A stretch of DNA of 64,000 nucleotides, taken from Alteromonas abrolhosensis. GTDB lineage: Bacteria > Pseudomonadota > Gammaproteobacteria > Enterobacterales > Alteromonadaceae. The stretch spans positions 797,697 through 861,696 of the forward strand of contig NZ_MEJH01000003.1 in NCBI RefSeq assembly GCF_001953635.1, read 5' to 3'. A model generated the notes under the pieces. It searched no databases, was not told where the DNA came from, and saw nothing but the letters and a program-made list of their open reading frames with translations. Position numbers and translations under genes: made by a program. Shown one piece after another: positions 45,101-53,556 of the stretch; the stretch's first letter is position 1, and every line of letters begins with the position of its first letter.

Positions 45101-45312
45101 AGCATTGCGTTTCTTTGTGTCCTAAACGCATTAATACCAGTGCAATTGAGCCTTGCCGTATTCATATTCAAAAATACGACTGCGTTTTATGGGTTATAGC
45201 TTACCTCAATCCTCTAACGGTGTAACCATGGTGAACGCAAGGAAAGCTCTATTCCTCTGTTTAATTAATATAAAAATGGGATGCGATGGAACGTGCTAGA
45301 CAGCTAGAAATA

Positions 45313-45338
45313 AAAAACCCCGCTTCAAAGCGGGGTTT
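45313..45338 (-). terminator. Intrinsic terminator after the collagen-stalk lipoprotein gene
   Basis: AAAACCCCGCTT / AAGCGGGGTTTT-type stem with a short loop and T-runs on both sides, 22 bases after the stop codon. It could also stop transcription entering from the other strand. Confidence 0.9.
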
Positions 45339-45359
45339 TAATATATTTAATGCAGAAAC

Positions 45360-47162
45360 TTAGAGCTGGTTAATTTGCCACACCGTTACTGTACCGCTAA
45401 CTTCGTTGCCTACAACAAGCAGAGGCACACCACTTGGGCTGTCTTCAGCGCTCACAAAGACCAGGCTTTCCGGCGCTAGGTCACCTATAACGTCACTATT
45501 AGCTAGGCCTTCGGTAAGGTCACGGTTAATCACATATTCAGCAAATTGAACGTCGTAAGGGTTTGTTACGTCGTACACGAAAATGCCGCCCATGCGCTCT
45601 GTACCGATAAACGCGTAAGTGCGATCGCCAACTTGCCCCACAGTTAACGCTTCTGGCTCTGGCCCTTTATTCTCAGAGCGTGAGTCACCTGCGTTTTCAT
45701 CGTCGCCGTTATTAAACTGCGCACCGTGAACTGAAGCAGTAATACGCTCAAAATCATCACCTGAATCGTATACGACTAAGCCGTTTTGATCCCAGATAGT
45801 GAACGAGCGAGCACCGTAGGTATAAGCTGCATCGTATTCGCCGTTTCCATCCGCATCACCCATAGCTGAGGTCACACGAAGATTATCAGCTTCACCCGTT
45901 GCCTGTAGCATAGCTAGCTCAGAGTTTGCCGCAGCAGTAAGGTCTTCAACTTTAACTTCGTCGGTATAAGCTAAGCAGCCGTCGTCTGCATCAAATGAGA
46001 TGCCACCAGCGGCGGTACATGCAGCCTCATCAGCGGCCTCAAAGAAGTACTCGCGCGCGTCACCTTCGTTAGCTGTCACAATGAAAGTGGCACCTTTCCA
46101 AGTAAAGCTAGCAAGAGTATCTGGCTGATAAACACCATAAATACCTGTGTATTGTCCAAAACTTACGGCGTCGTTTTCTTGAATATCAATATTAAGTCCA
46201 GCCCAAGATTTGGTGCCTAGGCCAACCACATCTACCGTAAGCTCTTCCAAATCAATAATCGCTAGACCGTTGTTTTCTTGAAGACTCACATAAGCAACGT
46301 CATTAGTCGCCGTGATGTACTCCGGCTCAAGGTCCTTCGCTACCGTCGAAGTGATAGCCGTGCCATTGATGGTGCGCCCTGCGGGGTTAGGAAACATCAT
46401 TCCCTGCGCCATCAAATCTGCTTCCGTACCGTTTAGAGCAGTAAAGCCAACGGTAGTCCCTGTTTCTTCAGGTTCACCGCTTGCAAGAATATTAATAACA
46501 GTAACAGAACCTTCAGGGTCAATTGTGTAATCGTCAGAAGGCTCACCTTCATTCGCAACCAACACCTTGCCGCCGTCTGGCGTAAAGGTAACCATATCAG
46601 GTAATGCCCCAACTTCGACAGAGTCTAAAAAGGCAGGAGCAGAACTGTCTAAGCCGTTATAAAACAACACATAACCATTGTCAGTTTTTACGTCTGCTGG
46701 AACTGCAACAGCCATAAGGTCACCGCTTACTGCGATGCTTGTTACGCTGCCCAAGGTCACACCGTTGATATCGGCAGGCAGTGCGATAGTGGTTTGAGTA
46801 AGTGTTATGTTGTTGATAGGGTCCGCCATGGTGGCCGTTGATACACTTGACGCATCGATGACTGCGATAGTGTTATTGGCACTATTCGTTGCGTAAATAG
46901 TATTGGTTTCAGCGTGATACTGAACAATTTCTGCAGCCGTTTGATTACCTAGAAATGCACGTCCAACAATGTCCATCGCGATACCAATTGATGCGTCCGT
47001 TCCATCGCTACCGTCTGTTCCAGGATCACCTTGCTCTCCCTGAGGCCCTTGTGCTCCTGTCTCTCCTTGCGCACCGTCGTCACCATCAAGGCCACATCCC
47101 GTGAGCGCTGCTGAAACTAAAAATGCGAGTAACCCATATTTAAACTTATTACGCACTGCCAT
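45360..47162 (-). CDS. Lipoprotein with collagen-like stalk and choice-of-anchor I domain
   Basis: 600 residues. A lipoprotein signal ends in LTGC (lipidated Cys near residue 23). The Cys is followed directly by about eleven Gly-X-Y triplets (GLD GDD GAQ GET GAQ GPQ GEQ ...), a short collagen-like stalk. The rest is a beta-propeller-like domain of the choice-of-anchor I type, with repeats such as VTFTPDGGKVLVANEGEPSD and FIVTANEGDAREY. Proteins of this type are often linked to phosphatase-like surface domains; the activity is unknown. It is presumably displayed on the outer membrane. AAGGAAA precedes the ATG. Confidence 0.85.
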   Translation of the reverse strand: MAVRNKFKYGLLAFLVSAALTGCGLDGDDGAQGETGAQGPQGEQGDPGTDGSDGTDASIGIAMDIVGRAFLGNQTAAEIVQYHAETNTIYATNSANNTIAVIDASSVSTATMADPINNITLTQTTIALPADINGVTLGSVTSIAVSGDLMAVAVPADVKTDNGYVLFYNGLDSSAPAFLDSVEVGALPDMVTFTPDGGKVLVANEGEPSDDYTIDPEGSVTVINILASGEPEETGTTVGFTALNGTEADLMAQGMMFPNPAGRTINGTAITSTVAKDLEPEYITATNDVAYVSLQENNGLAIIDLEELTVDVVGLGTKSWAGLNIDIQENDAVSFGQYTGIYGVYQPDTLASFTWKGATFIVTANEGDAREYFFEAADEAACTAAGGISFDADDGCLAYTDEVKVEDLTAAANSELAMLQATGEADNLRVTSAMGDADGNGEYDAAYTYGARSFTIWDQNGLVVYDSGDDFERITASVHGAQFNNGDDENAGDSRSENKGPEPEALTVGQVGDRTYAFIGTERMGGIFVYDVTNPYDVQFAEYVINRDLTEGLANSDVIGDLAPESLVFVSAEDSPSGVPLLVVGNEVSGTVTVWQINQL

Positions 47163-47575
47163 TTGATTTCCTTTTTATTTGTATTTTTGTCGTACGTTAT
47201 GAGGTTCGAGAAATGCGATATTTCTTTACCCAGTACACCAGAAAATTTATCTAACTTCTATGTATAAATTAGAAACAGTTTATGACACAAATATTAAATA
47301 GGCAAAAGCGGGTAATTTTTCTATAACAAGAGCAGACATTTACGCTCCACTGACCACAATTGTAAGAATATATTTCAAGATTCTGATCCACATATTTGCC
47401 CAGGTCGCTAAACCAAAAGCCATGACACATGCTATCTATTTCAAAGGTATAGTTTTATTTATAAGCACTATCTGATACTAATATTGGAATTAAGATGTAT
47501 AAACTGGATGGCAATGCGTTTTGTCGCGTGACGAGTGAGCAAAACGAAATATTCAGCTATTAAAAAGGATTAACC
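47163..47575. other. 413-base divergent intergenic region
   Basis: It separates the collagen-stalk lipoprotein gene (minus) from the M48 protease gene (plus) and must hold both promoters. It is AT-rich. No clear hexamer pair, operator or small gene could be supported. Confidence 0.5.
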
Positions 47576-48373
47576 ATGAAATTGAAATTCACCGCTTCGG
47601 CAGTCATTGCGGCAGCGCTTACCTTAACGGCCTGCGCAACATCGCCTACAGGAAGAAACCAAGTGTTGCTCTATTCTGAAACTCAATTGGCGCAAATGGG
47701 TGATCAAGCTTTCACTGGTATGAAAGAAGAATTAAAGATCTCAAATAAAGCCGTTCAAAATACTTATGTAGAATGTGTAGCCAACGCCATTACTGCTCAA
47801 GTGCCTGCCAGTGTTTTCGATGGTCAATGGGAAGTTGTAGTTTTCGACGATGAACAGGTTAACGCTTTTGCGCTACCAGGCGGAAAGATCGGTGTATATA
47901 CGGGGCTACTAAACGTAGCAGAAAATCAGCATCAGCTTGCTGCTGTAATTGGCCACGAAGTGGGTCACGTTATCGCAGAGCACGGTAATGAGCGCATGTC
48001 TCAGTCTACCTTGATAAATATGGGGAGTCAGGCAGTGGGTCAAGTGCTCGCCGCGAATGAGGTTCCCCAGTCGGGCCCAATCATGGCCGCCATAGGTTTA
48101 GGTGTTCAGGTAGGTGTTCAACTTCCGTTTAGCCGAACCCATGAATCAGAAGCCGATGTTATTGGCCTGCAGCTTATGGCGAAGTCGGGGTTCGATCCTA
48201 GACAGTCTGTGAACCTGTGGCAAAATATGGACGCGGCAAGTGGAGGCAATCGCCCAATGGAGCTGTTATCTACTCACCCCGCACCTCAGACAAGAATTGA
48301 GAATTTACAAGCGAATATGCCTGATGCGTACGCAGACTATCAAGCGACCGCGTATCGTCCAAACTGTCGCTAA
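47576..48373 (+). CDS. M48-family metalloprotease lipoprotein (LoiP/YggG-like)
   Basis: 265 residues. The signal peptide ends in a lipobox LTAC (Cys near residue 20). The zinc motif is HEVGH in AVIGHEVGHVIAEHG, with the third ligand Glu in HESEADVIGLQLM. The segment NAFALPGGKIGVYTGLL is typical of the family. It is anchored in the envelope and probably degrades misfolded outer-membrane proteins, as LoiP does. AAGGA lies 6-7 bases before the ATG. A strong terminator follows. Confidence 0.93.
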   Translation: MKLKFTASAVIAAALTLTACATSPTGRNQVLLYSETQLAQMGDQAFTGMKEELKISNKAVQNTYVECVANAITAQVPASVFDGQWEVVVFDDEQVNAFALPGGKIGVYTGLLNVAENQHQLAAVIGHEVGHVIAEHGNERMSQSTLINMGSQAVGQVLAANEVPQSGPIMAAIGLGVQVGVQLPFSRTHESEADVIGLQLMAKSGFDPRQSVNLWQNMDAASGGNRPMELLSTHPAPQTRIENLQANMPDAYADYQATAYRPNCR

Positions 48374-48416
48374 AGGCATAGCAGTGTGATCTTGTGCGCA
48401 CAACTCTTTTTAAGCT

Positions 48417-48447
48417 AAAAAAAACGCTGCGAAATGCAGCGTTTTTT
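48417..48447 (+). terminator. Bidirectional intrinsic terminator between M48 and mscS genes
   Basis: Ten-base stem AAAACGCTGC / GCAGCGTTTT with a 5-base loop, T-run on the plus strand and A-run before the stem, so it serves both convergent genes. Confidence 0.92.
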
Positions 48448-48466
48448 TGTTTTTGCATCAACGAAA

Positions 48467-49309
48467 TTATTCGCTGTCCGCTTTGTGTAGGTGTACATCC
48501 ATTTGAGGGAATGGAATCGAAATACCTTCTTCATCAAAACGCAATTTAACGTTTTCAGTGAAGTCGAATTTAACACCCCAGAAATCAGCAGAATTAACCC
48601 ATGGACGAACCACGAAATTTACGCTGCTATCAGCAAGTTCAGACACTGCAATTTTTGGCGCAGGCTCTGCAAGAATACGCTCATCAGCGGCAACCATTTC
48701 TTCAAGGATTCTTTTCGCTTTAAGAAGGTCGGCGTCGTAACCAATACCAACAACCATGTCTACACGGCGTGTGTCTCTAGCAGAATAGTTAGTGATGTTA
48801 CCACCATAAATATTGCCGTTAGGAACAATAATTTCCTTGTTGTCTGGTGTATTCATCGTAGTAGTGAAGATGCCGATTTTAACGATAGAACCAGCAGTAC
48901 CTGCTGCTTCAACAAAATCGCCAGCTTTAAATGGTTTAAACACTAATAGCATGACACCTGCAGCAAAGTTCTTAAGTGAATCTTGTAGTGACAGACCAAT
49001 AGCTAAACCAGCAGCACCTAAAATAGCAACAAGCGATGTAGTATCTACACCTAGTTGATCAAGCGAGGCGACAATAACAAATAGCATTAAAATGGCGCTT
49101 AGGATGGCTTCTAGGAAGTCTACTAGCATATTGTCGTACTTAGACTTGGCCATTAGACGTCTAAATACAGATAAAATAGCTCCAACTACGATCCTACCAA
49201 TTACATAAATCGCAATCGCCATCAAAATGTTAATACCCCATGGGATGGCGTAGTCGTTTATATACCTTTCAACATCGCTTGCAGAAAAAAGCGAGAGTTT
49301 TTCTTCCAT
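48467..49309 (-). CDS. mscS: Small-conductance mechanosensitive channel (MscS family)
   Basis: 280 residues, the size of E. coli MscS, from ATG at 49309 (AGGAC 8 bases upstream); the open frame runs further but lacks similarity. Three transmembrane helices lie in the first 120 residues. The pore helix TM3 is in ILGAAGLAIGLSLQDSLKNF. The cytoplasmic beta domain has GDFVEAAGTAGSIVKIGIF and IIVPNGNIYGG. It opens under membrane tension to release solutes after hypo-osmotic shock. Confidence 0.93.
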   Translation of the reverse strand: MEEKLSLFSASDVERYINDYAIPWGINILMAIAIYVIGRIVVGAILSVFRRLMAKSKYDNMLVDFLEAILSAILMLFVIVASLDQLGVDTTSLVAILGAAGLAIGLSLQDSLKNFAAGVMLLVFKPFKAGDFVEAAGTAGSIVKIGIFTTTMNTPDNKEIIVPNGNIYGGNITNYSARDTRRVDMVVGIGYDADLLKAKRILEEMVAADERILAEPAPKIAVSELADSSVNFVVRPWVNSADFWGVKFDFTENVKLRFDEEGISIPFPQMDVHLHKADSE

Positions 49310-49763
49310 AATTTGGTCCTTGTCATGGTTAGTTGTGATTTGCTCAAATACGGTAGCAGCAATTTGAAATAAGACCAATACAATACAGGCTCAAACACAC
49401 TAAATTTGCTCTAAAGTCTAAGCTACATAGGTGATTGAAAGGGTTAGTATTATCCTAAAGTAGCGAAACCTCAGTTCGATTTCTTTCACCACTTGGACTA
49501 AAGATTGATCATTTTTTTTCATTTGTCACACGCTTGTCACTCAACAAACGCATTATCTTTCATTGAAGCTTGTGTGCACGTCGTGTTCTTTTCCATTTTA
49601 TGGAAGTTACCGAGTTTTAAGGCATTTTTTTTGATGATTTTTTAGCCACAAAGTTTTAGACTAAAGTCTCATGAAAGTTGACTGTTCAGTACACCCTGCC
49701 AGTGTGTGTTGAACATTTTCATGAAGGAGCTTTAGCAAACTATGTCACGTAAAGGATTAACGC
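49310..49763. other. 454-base intergenic region before a small ORF
   Basis: It holds the mscS promoter on one side and, on the other, a Pho-box-like repeat (49523-49540). The motif CTAAAG(T/A) recurs near 49411, 49455, 49499 and 49664. A weak hairpin (GTTCA / TGAAC) lies near 49684-49715. No other gene is seen. Confidence 0.5.
49523..49556 (+). promoter_or_regulatory. Pho-box-like promoter
   Basis: TTGTCAC-ACGC-TTGTCAC (49523-49540) has two identical 7-bp halves repeated at 11 bp, the geometry of PhoB sites. Ten bases later CATTAT (49551-49556) can serve as -10, which is the spacing seen in PhoB-activated promoters. There is no good -35 hexamer at normal distance. It points to the small ORF at 49764 and rsmE. 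Confidence 0.5.
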
Positions 49764-49943
49764 ATGTTGCTTCTCATAACCCTCTTTTCGGTTGTTCTGT
49801 GTCTATTTTTATATTCACTTCGCACCGACAAAGGAAAACATACTAAGTATGCAAGAGCGGACTACCGCCCAGCACCTCAATCGAAGCCTTCATCCACTGT
49901 GTTGAAATCAACTTCGAGAAACTCTTCGCCAACAGCGGCGTAG
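49764..49943 (+). CDS. Hypothetical small single-pass membrane protein
   Basis: 59 residues. AAGGA lies about 8 bases before the ATG. The N-terminus MLLLITLFSVVLCLFLYSL is one transmembrane helix, followed by a basic, Ser/Pro-rich cytoplasmic or periplasmic tail without Asp/Glu clusters. It lies 145 bases before rsmE on the same strand and behind the Pho-box-like site. I do not recognise the family. A competing 34-codon frame (49742-49846) overlaps it and begins after AAGGAG, so which one is translated is uncertain. Confidence 0.5.
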   Translation: MLLLITLFSVVLCLFLYSLRTDKGKHTKYARADYRPAPQSKPSSTVLKSTSRNSSPTAA

Positions 49944-50088
49944 AAAACGAGTCATGTGATTCTTAAATAGGCAGCATGCTGTCGTTTGTGTAAGTTTTTG
50001 CATTTTTACTTACGCGATGTCGTCGACAGCATTGCAACCTGTATCTACACACGTATTATACGCGTTAAAACTACACATCTGATTTGTT

Positions 50089-50817
50089 ATGCGTATACCA
50101 AGAGTTTATTACCCCAATCCTATTCCGTTAGAACAAGAGTTTGAGTTAACCGAAGATGCTGGACATCACATCGCGACGGTATTGCGCATAAAGCCCAATA
50201 GACCAATCGTACTCTTCAACGGCGACGGCAATGAATACAGTGCACAAATCATTAGCGTGCAGCGAAAAAAAGTAACGGTAGAAGCTGATGCTTGCTTATC
50301 ATTAGCAAAAGAGTCCCCTCTCCATCTGCATTTGGGTCAAGGTGTCTCTAAGGGCGATAGGATGGATACCGTATTACAAAAAAGCGTAGAGCTAGGCGTG
50401 ACAGAAATAACGCCGGTCATCACTGAACGCTGTACGGTAAAGCTCGACGAGTCTCGTTGGGAGAAAAAAATTCAGCAGTGGCAAAAGATTATTATCGGCG
50501 CCTGCGAACAAAGTGGCCGCAACATCATTCCCGTACTTAATGCGCCGGTAAGTCTTAACCAATGGTTGTCTTCATCCACCAATACCACAAGATTAGTGCT
50601 TGCACCTGGCGCAGAGCAAAGCTTGGCAAGGCAACCTTATAATGCTCAAGGTTTTCGTTTGCTAATAGGGCCTGAAGGCGGTTTATCAGAGACGGAAATT
50701 CATCAAGCTAACGAGAATGGTTATCAGTCGGTAAGTTTGGGGCCACGAATTTTACGTACTGAGACAGCGGCGATAACCAGCTTAAGTATTCTACAGGCTC
50801 AGCACGGCGATTTTTAA
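50089..50817 (+). CDS. rsmE: 16S rRNA (uracil(1498)-N(3))-methyltransferase RsmE
   Basis: 242 residues, the usual size. The N-terminal PUA-like domain includes MRIPRVYYPNPI and HHIATVLRIK. The SPOUT methyltransferase domain has the knot motifs LLIGPEGGLSETEI and SLGPRILRTETAAI, plus QKSVELGVTEITPV. It methylates U1498 in the decoding region of 16S rRNA. It heads the rsmE-gshB-yqgE-ruvX series, an order widespread in gammaproteobacteria. Confidence 0.96.
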   Translation: MRIPRVYYPNPIPLEQEFELTEDAGHHIATVLRIKPNRPIVLFNGDGNEYSAQIISVQRKKVTVEADACLSLAKESPLHLHLGQGVSKGDRMDTVLQKSVELGVTEITPVITERCTVKLDESRWEKKIQQWQKIIIGACEQSGRNIIPVLNAPVSLNQWLSSSTNTTRLVLAPGAEQSLARQPYNAQGFRLLIGPEGGLSETEIHQANENGYQSVSLGPRILRTETAAITSLSILQAQHGDF

Positions 50818-50954
50818 GTCGGTTGTTGAAGCCTAGCTTTAAACTCGTTGGGTGCTAGTGCTATAACTTGAAGAATTCAGGTGTGCCCCCATATAGAGTT
50901 GAACCAGCAGGGCCATCCGAGCCAGTATTTATCAACATTCAAGGTGAGAACATT

Positions 50955-51908
50955 ATGCAATATACCGTTGGCGTAATTATGGACCCCATCGCGAGCATTA
51001 AGCCACATAAAGACACAAGTTTTGCGATGATGCTTGAAGCCCAGCGCCGCGGTGCAAAGGTTGTTTATTTTGAATTAAAAGACCTGTACTTAGACAATGG
51101 TAAGCCTATGGGAATAGGTAAAACCGTATCGGTAAAAGACCAAGCGACGGACTTCTACACCATTGAAGACGAATCTACTCTGCATTTAAGTGATATTGAT
51201 GTATTACTTATGCGTAAAGATCCTCCGTTTGACAGCGAGTTTTTGTATGCAACTCAGGTATTGTCGCTAGCCCAGGACGCAGGGGCACTCGTTGTGAATA
51301 ACCCTCAGGCACTACGTGACTACAATGAGAAATTATTTACCTCGTATTTCCCAGAGCATATCCCCAACACTTTGGTGACGAATAACCAAGCATTAATTCG
51401 TGAGTTTCACGCTAAACATCAAGACATTATCTGCAAACCCTTAGACGGTATGGGCGGCGCGTCTATTTTTAGAGTGAAGCCTGACGGCAATAACTTAGGC
51501 GTAATTATTGAAACCCTAACCAAGTTAGGCTCGCGTTACATGATGGTACAAGAGTACCTGCCAGAGATTAAAGACGGCGATAAGCGCGTACTCATCGTTG
51601 ATGGTGAAGTCATGCCGTACTGCTTAGCGCGACTCCCTACCAAAGGGGAAACCAGAGGTAACCTAGCCGCTGGCGGCACAGGACGTCCGCAGCCAATATC
51701 GGATTCTGATCGTGCCCTAGCCGAAGCCATTGCGCCTAAGCTCAAAGAAAATAATATTTTATTTGTTGGGCTTGATGTTATTGGAAGTAAAATTACTGAA
51801 ATAAACATTACCAGCCCAACCTGCGTAAGAGAAATAGAAGCAGCGTACGATATCAATATTATGGGTGCGCTTTTCGACGCCATTGAAAAACGTTTAGCCA
51901 AGAAATAA
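50955..51908 (+). CDS. gshB: Glutathione synthetase
   Basis: 317 residues from ATG at 50955, with AAGGTGAG upstream and the standard start MQYTVGVIMDPI; an upstream in-frame ATG at 50868 would add 29 atypical residues. ATP-grasp features are KPLDGMGGASIFRV, QEYLPEIKDGDKRVL, RGNLAAGGTGRP and the C-terminal NITSPTCVREIE. It joins gamma-glutamylcysteine and glycine. Glutathione is needed by the peroxiredoxin-glutaredoxin fusion encoded at 35516-36256. Confidence 0.97.
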   Translation: MQYTVGVIMDPIASIKPHKDTSFAMMLEAQRRGAKVVYFELKDLYLDNGKPMGIGKTVSVKDQATDFYTIEDESTLHLSDIDVLLMRKDPPFDSEFLYATQVLSLAQDAGALVVNNPQALRDYNEKLFTSYFPEHIPNTLVTNNQALIREFHAKHQDIICKPLDGMGGASIFRVKPDGNNLGVIIETLTKLGSRYMMVQEYLPEIKDGDKRVLIVDGEVMPYCLARLPTKGETRGNLAAGGTGRPQPISDSDRALAEAIAPKLKENNILFVGLDVIGSKITEINITSPTCVREIEAAYDINIMGALFDAIEKRLAKK

Positions 51909-52036
51909 CGCAAGCTTTGCAAAATTAGCTTGGCACAATGCGTGTTGTTCAACCATACATGAGTGAATAGCGAGTCTTTGGCTATAAGCAATTAAAGACC
52001 GCTACAGAGCAAAAGATAGTAGATATAAGACAGAAT

Positions 52037-52603
52037 ATGACGGAATTAAAAAGCTTACAGAATCACTTTTTAGTCGCGATGCCTAGTTTGGACGACCCGT
52101 ACTTTTCTCGCTCACTTATTTATGTTTGTGAACACAACGCTGAAGGGGCTATGGGTATTGTTGTCAACCAGCCTTCAACCATGAACGTTAAGCAGCTTCT
52201 TGAGCAAACTGACAAAGAGCTTACTGTGTCTGACGATAAAGCAGAGCAAATCGTATTAGCGGGCGGTCCCGTAAGCCAAGAGCGAGGTTTTGTGCTTCAC
52301 TCATCGCAAAAAAAATGGGCATCTAGCTTAAAACTTGCGCCGGGTATTATGGTTACCACGTCAAAAGATATACTGACCGCCATCGCAAACAATGAAGGCC
52401 CAGAAGATGTACTGATTGCTTTAGGGTATGCGGGTTGGACAGCCGGCCAACTGGAAAAGGAAATGCAGGAAAATGCATGGCTTACCATCGAAGCAGATGA
52501 AGAAATCCTGTTTAACACGCCAATGCACAAGAAGTGGCAAGCCACGGTAAATAAACTCGGTGTGGACGTATGGCAACTAGCACCGGGAGCAGGACATGCC
52601 TGA
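52037..52603 (+). CDS. yqgE: YqgE/AlgH family protein
   Basis: 188 residues. The start [21 protein letters not shown] and [11 protein letters not shown] are the family signature (UPF0301); [16 protein letters not shown] and [14 protein letters not shown] follow. The molecular role is unknown; the Pseudomonas homologue was named AlgH for an effect on alginate. It overlaps ruvX by 8 bases, and the yqgE-ruvX pair is conserved in many proteobacteria. Confidence 0.95.
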   Translation: MTELKSLQNHFLVAMPSLDDPYFSRSLIYVCEHNAEGAMGIVVNQPSTMNVKQLLEQTDKELTVSDDKAEQIVLAGGPVSQERGFVLHSSQKKWASSLKLAPGIMVTTSKDILTAIANNEGPEDVLIALGYAGWTAGQLEKEMQENAWLTIEADEEILFNTPMHKKWQATVNKLGVDVWQLAPGAGHA

Positions 52604-53027
52604 TATTGGAAACCGAACTGTACTTGCGTTCGATTTTGGTACCAAAAGCATTGGTGTGGCGGTAGGTCAGGAAATTACTGGTACTGCCTCTCCTCTTGCC
52701 GCGCTTAAGGCAAGAGATGGCATTCCTGATTGGACGTTAATAGAGAAGCTTTATGAAGAATGGCAGCCGCATATTGTGGTAGTGGGTTTACCGCTTAATA
52801 TGGATGGTACTGAGCAGGAAATGACACAGCGCGCTCGCAAATTTGCAAACCGACTACATGGGCGCTTTAAGGTGGCAGTAGAAACCTGTGATGAACGTCT
52901 AACCACGACTGATGCTAAAGCTATGTTGTTTGAGTTAGGTGGCTATAAAAAACTAACCAAAGATAAGGTAGATAGTGTGTCGGCCTGCGTAATTTTCGCT
53001 AGCTGGAGCGAAAGTCAGTACGAATAA
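52596..53027 (+). CDS. ruvX: Holliday junction resolvase-like protein RuvX (YqgF)
   Basis: 143 residues with an RNase H-like fold. Acidic catalytic residues are in [15 protein letters not shown] (first Asp) and [10 protein letters not shown] (Glu), and [13 protein letters not shown] near the end provides the last Asp. [17 protein letters not shown] is typical. It is implicated in 16S rRNA 5'-end processing and possibly in recombination. It is translationally coupled to yqgE. Confidence 0.94.
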   Translation: MPDIGNRTVLAFDFGTKSIGVAVGQEITGTASPLAALKARDGIPDWTLIEKLYEEWQPHIVVVGLPLNMDGTEQEMTQRARKFANRLHGRFKVAVETCDERLTTTDAKAMLFELGGYKKLTKDKVDSVSACVIFASWSESQYE

Positions 53028-53051
53028 CTATCCGTACGCTGCTTGCTGTGG

Positions 53052-53369
53052 CTATTTGTCTGCGCCACATTGCCAGCACACATCAAAGGCACTGCCGTTT
53101 TCTTCATAGCAATTAGCACAAACCCAGTCTTGGTTGGGCACCACACTTCTGTTTGATTTCTGGGTAAAGGCTTCAATGACTTTAGACGCTCTTGCATACC
53201 AGCTATCGTCGACTAGCCAAACTTCTTGCTGAGCGTCCTGCCAAGGCAATTCACCTATTGCGCCACTGGCAAACTCATTTTTTACCATATAAGGAATAGA
53301 AAGCGCATCGAGTTCGCTGCGAACGGCTTGAAGTTCAAAAGCATCTGGTGAAGTGAAGAGTTTTTTCAA
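53052..53369 (-). CDS. DUF2007 protein with zinc ribbon
   Basis: 105 residues. The N-terminal half (KKLFTSPDAFELQAVRSELD... WLVDDSWYARA) fits the DUF2007 putative signal-transducing fold. The C-terminal WVCANCYEENGSAFDVCWQC has two CxxC pairs that can bind zinc in a rubredoxin/RanBP2-like knuckle. Function is unknown. It is convergent with ruvX and follows pilU on the minus strand after a terminator. Confidence 0.75.
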   Translation of the reverse strand: MKKLFTSPDAFELQAVRSELDALSIPYMVKNEFASGAIGELPWQDAQQEVWLVDDSWYARASKVIEAFTQKSNRSVVPNQDWVCANCYEENGSAFDVCWQCGADK

Positions 53370-53420
53370 TGACAGTCCTGTTATTTAAAAATTAGCGCCT
53401 ATCCCGTTAAGCATATACAC

Positions 53421-53444
53421 AAAAGCAGCCTATAGGCTGCTTTT
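53421..53444. terminator. Hairpin between pilU and the DUF2007 gene
   Basis: AAAAGCAGCC / GGCTGCTTTT with a 4-base loop: 10-bp perfect stem ending in T residues on both strands. It lies about 110 bases after the pilU stop. Confidence 0.8.
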
Positions 53445-53556
53445 GTGCTAGAAAAATGCATTGTTCTGATACTGTTTCATGCAAGAAGTGCTTTTCCAAA
53501 TGCTACATATTCTAATAAACACATTCGGATGACATGTCATCACGAAGCGAAAGTGG

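Noticed and set aside
47284..47300. Pho-box-like GAAACAG ... ATGACAC before the collagen-stalk lipoprotein gene
   Set aside because: The halves repeat at 10 bp instead of 11 and the first half has several mismatches.
49742..49846. 34-codon frame starting ATGTCACGTAAAGG
   Set aside because: It overlaps the 59-codon frame, its ribosome site is 12 bases away and it lacks a clear membrane or domain signature; it is kept only as an alternative.
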